From contig CAMAOY010000010.1 in assembly GCA_945859865.1 (NCBI GenBank), positions 1-35,003 of the forward strand: a DNA stretch of 35,003 nucleotides, read 5' to 3'. Shown in pieces: positions 34,984-35,003 of the stretch. The translations under genes and the position numbers were made by a program. The stretch is from Phenylobacterium deserti (GTDB lineage: Bacteria; Pseudomonadota; Alphaproteobacteria; Caulobacterales; Caulobacteraceae). Under the pieces are notes generated by a model. It was not told the DNA's origin and searched no databases. It saw only the letters and a list, made by a program, of their open reading frames with translations. Numbering within the stretch: position 1 is the first letter of the stretch; the number at the start of each line of letters is the position of its first letter.

Positions 34984-35003
34984 GTGCGCCCCAGCCGCGC
35001 CGC

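Overview
This is a high-GC alphaproteobacterial chromosomal window. Gene content and order suggest Caulobacterales (Caulobacter/Phenylobacterium-like), but that is inference. It is mostly core metabolism and housekeeping genes: aguA-aguB-GNAT, MaoC/SapC/MaoC, dsbD, pgi, an acyl-CoA synthetase plus SDR, hisS-hisZ-hisG, a BaiN-like flavoprotein, an M13 peptidase, a KefC-like antiporter, an OmpA-family porin, nrdA/nrdB, htpX, a dicarboxylate symporter, amn, a class V aminotransferase, a Tat-type dienelactone hydrolase, tadA, an RluB-like pseudouridine synthase, an enoyl-CoA hydratase and rsmD. I see no phage, transposon, CRISPR, tRNA or rRNA. The most interesting signals are regulatory. (1) A His-rich leader peptide (MFRQVHHHRLHHPTCESGSGRVRSA) with a 1:2 / 2:3 / 3:4 attenuator-like fold lies directly upstream of hisS-hisZ-hisG. 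(2) Paired NrdR-box-like motifs with exactly 31-bp spacing lie upstream of both nrdA and nrdB. (3) A three-hairpin, terminator-ended sRNA candidate or structured 3'UTR follows hisG. (4) Two tandem extragenic palindromes lie between convergent genes. (5) A 60-bp tandem repeat encodes a basic RluB tail that runs antisense into an inserted enoyl-CoA hydratase gene. All reading was by eye; no searches or folding programs were run.
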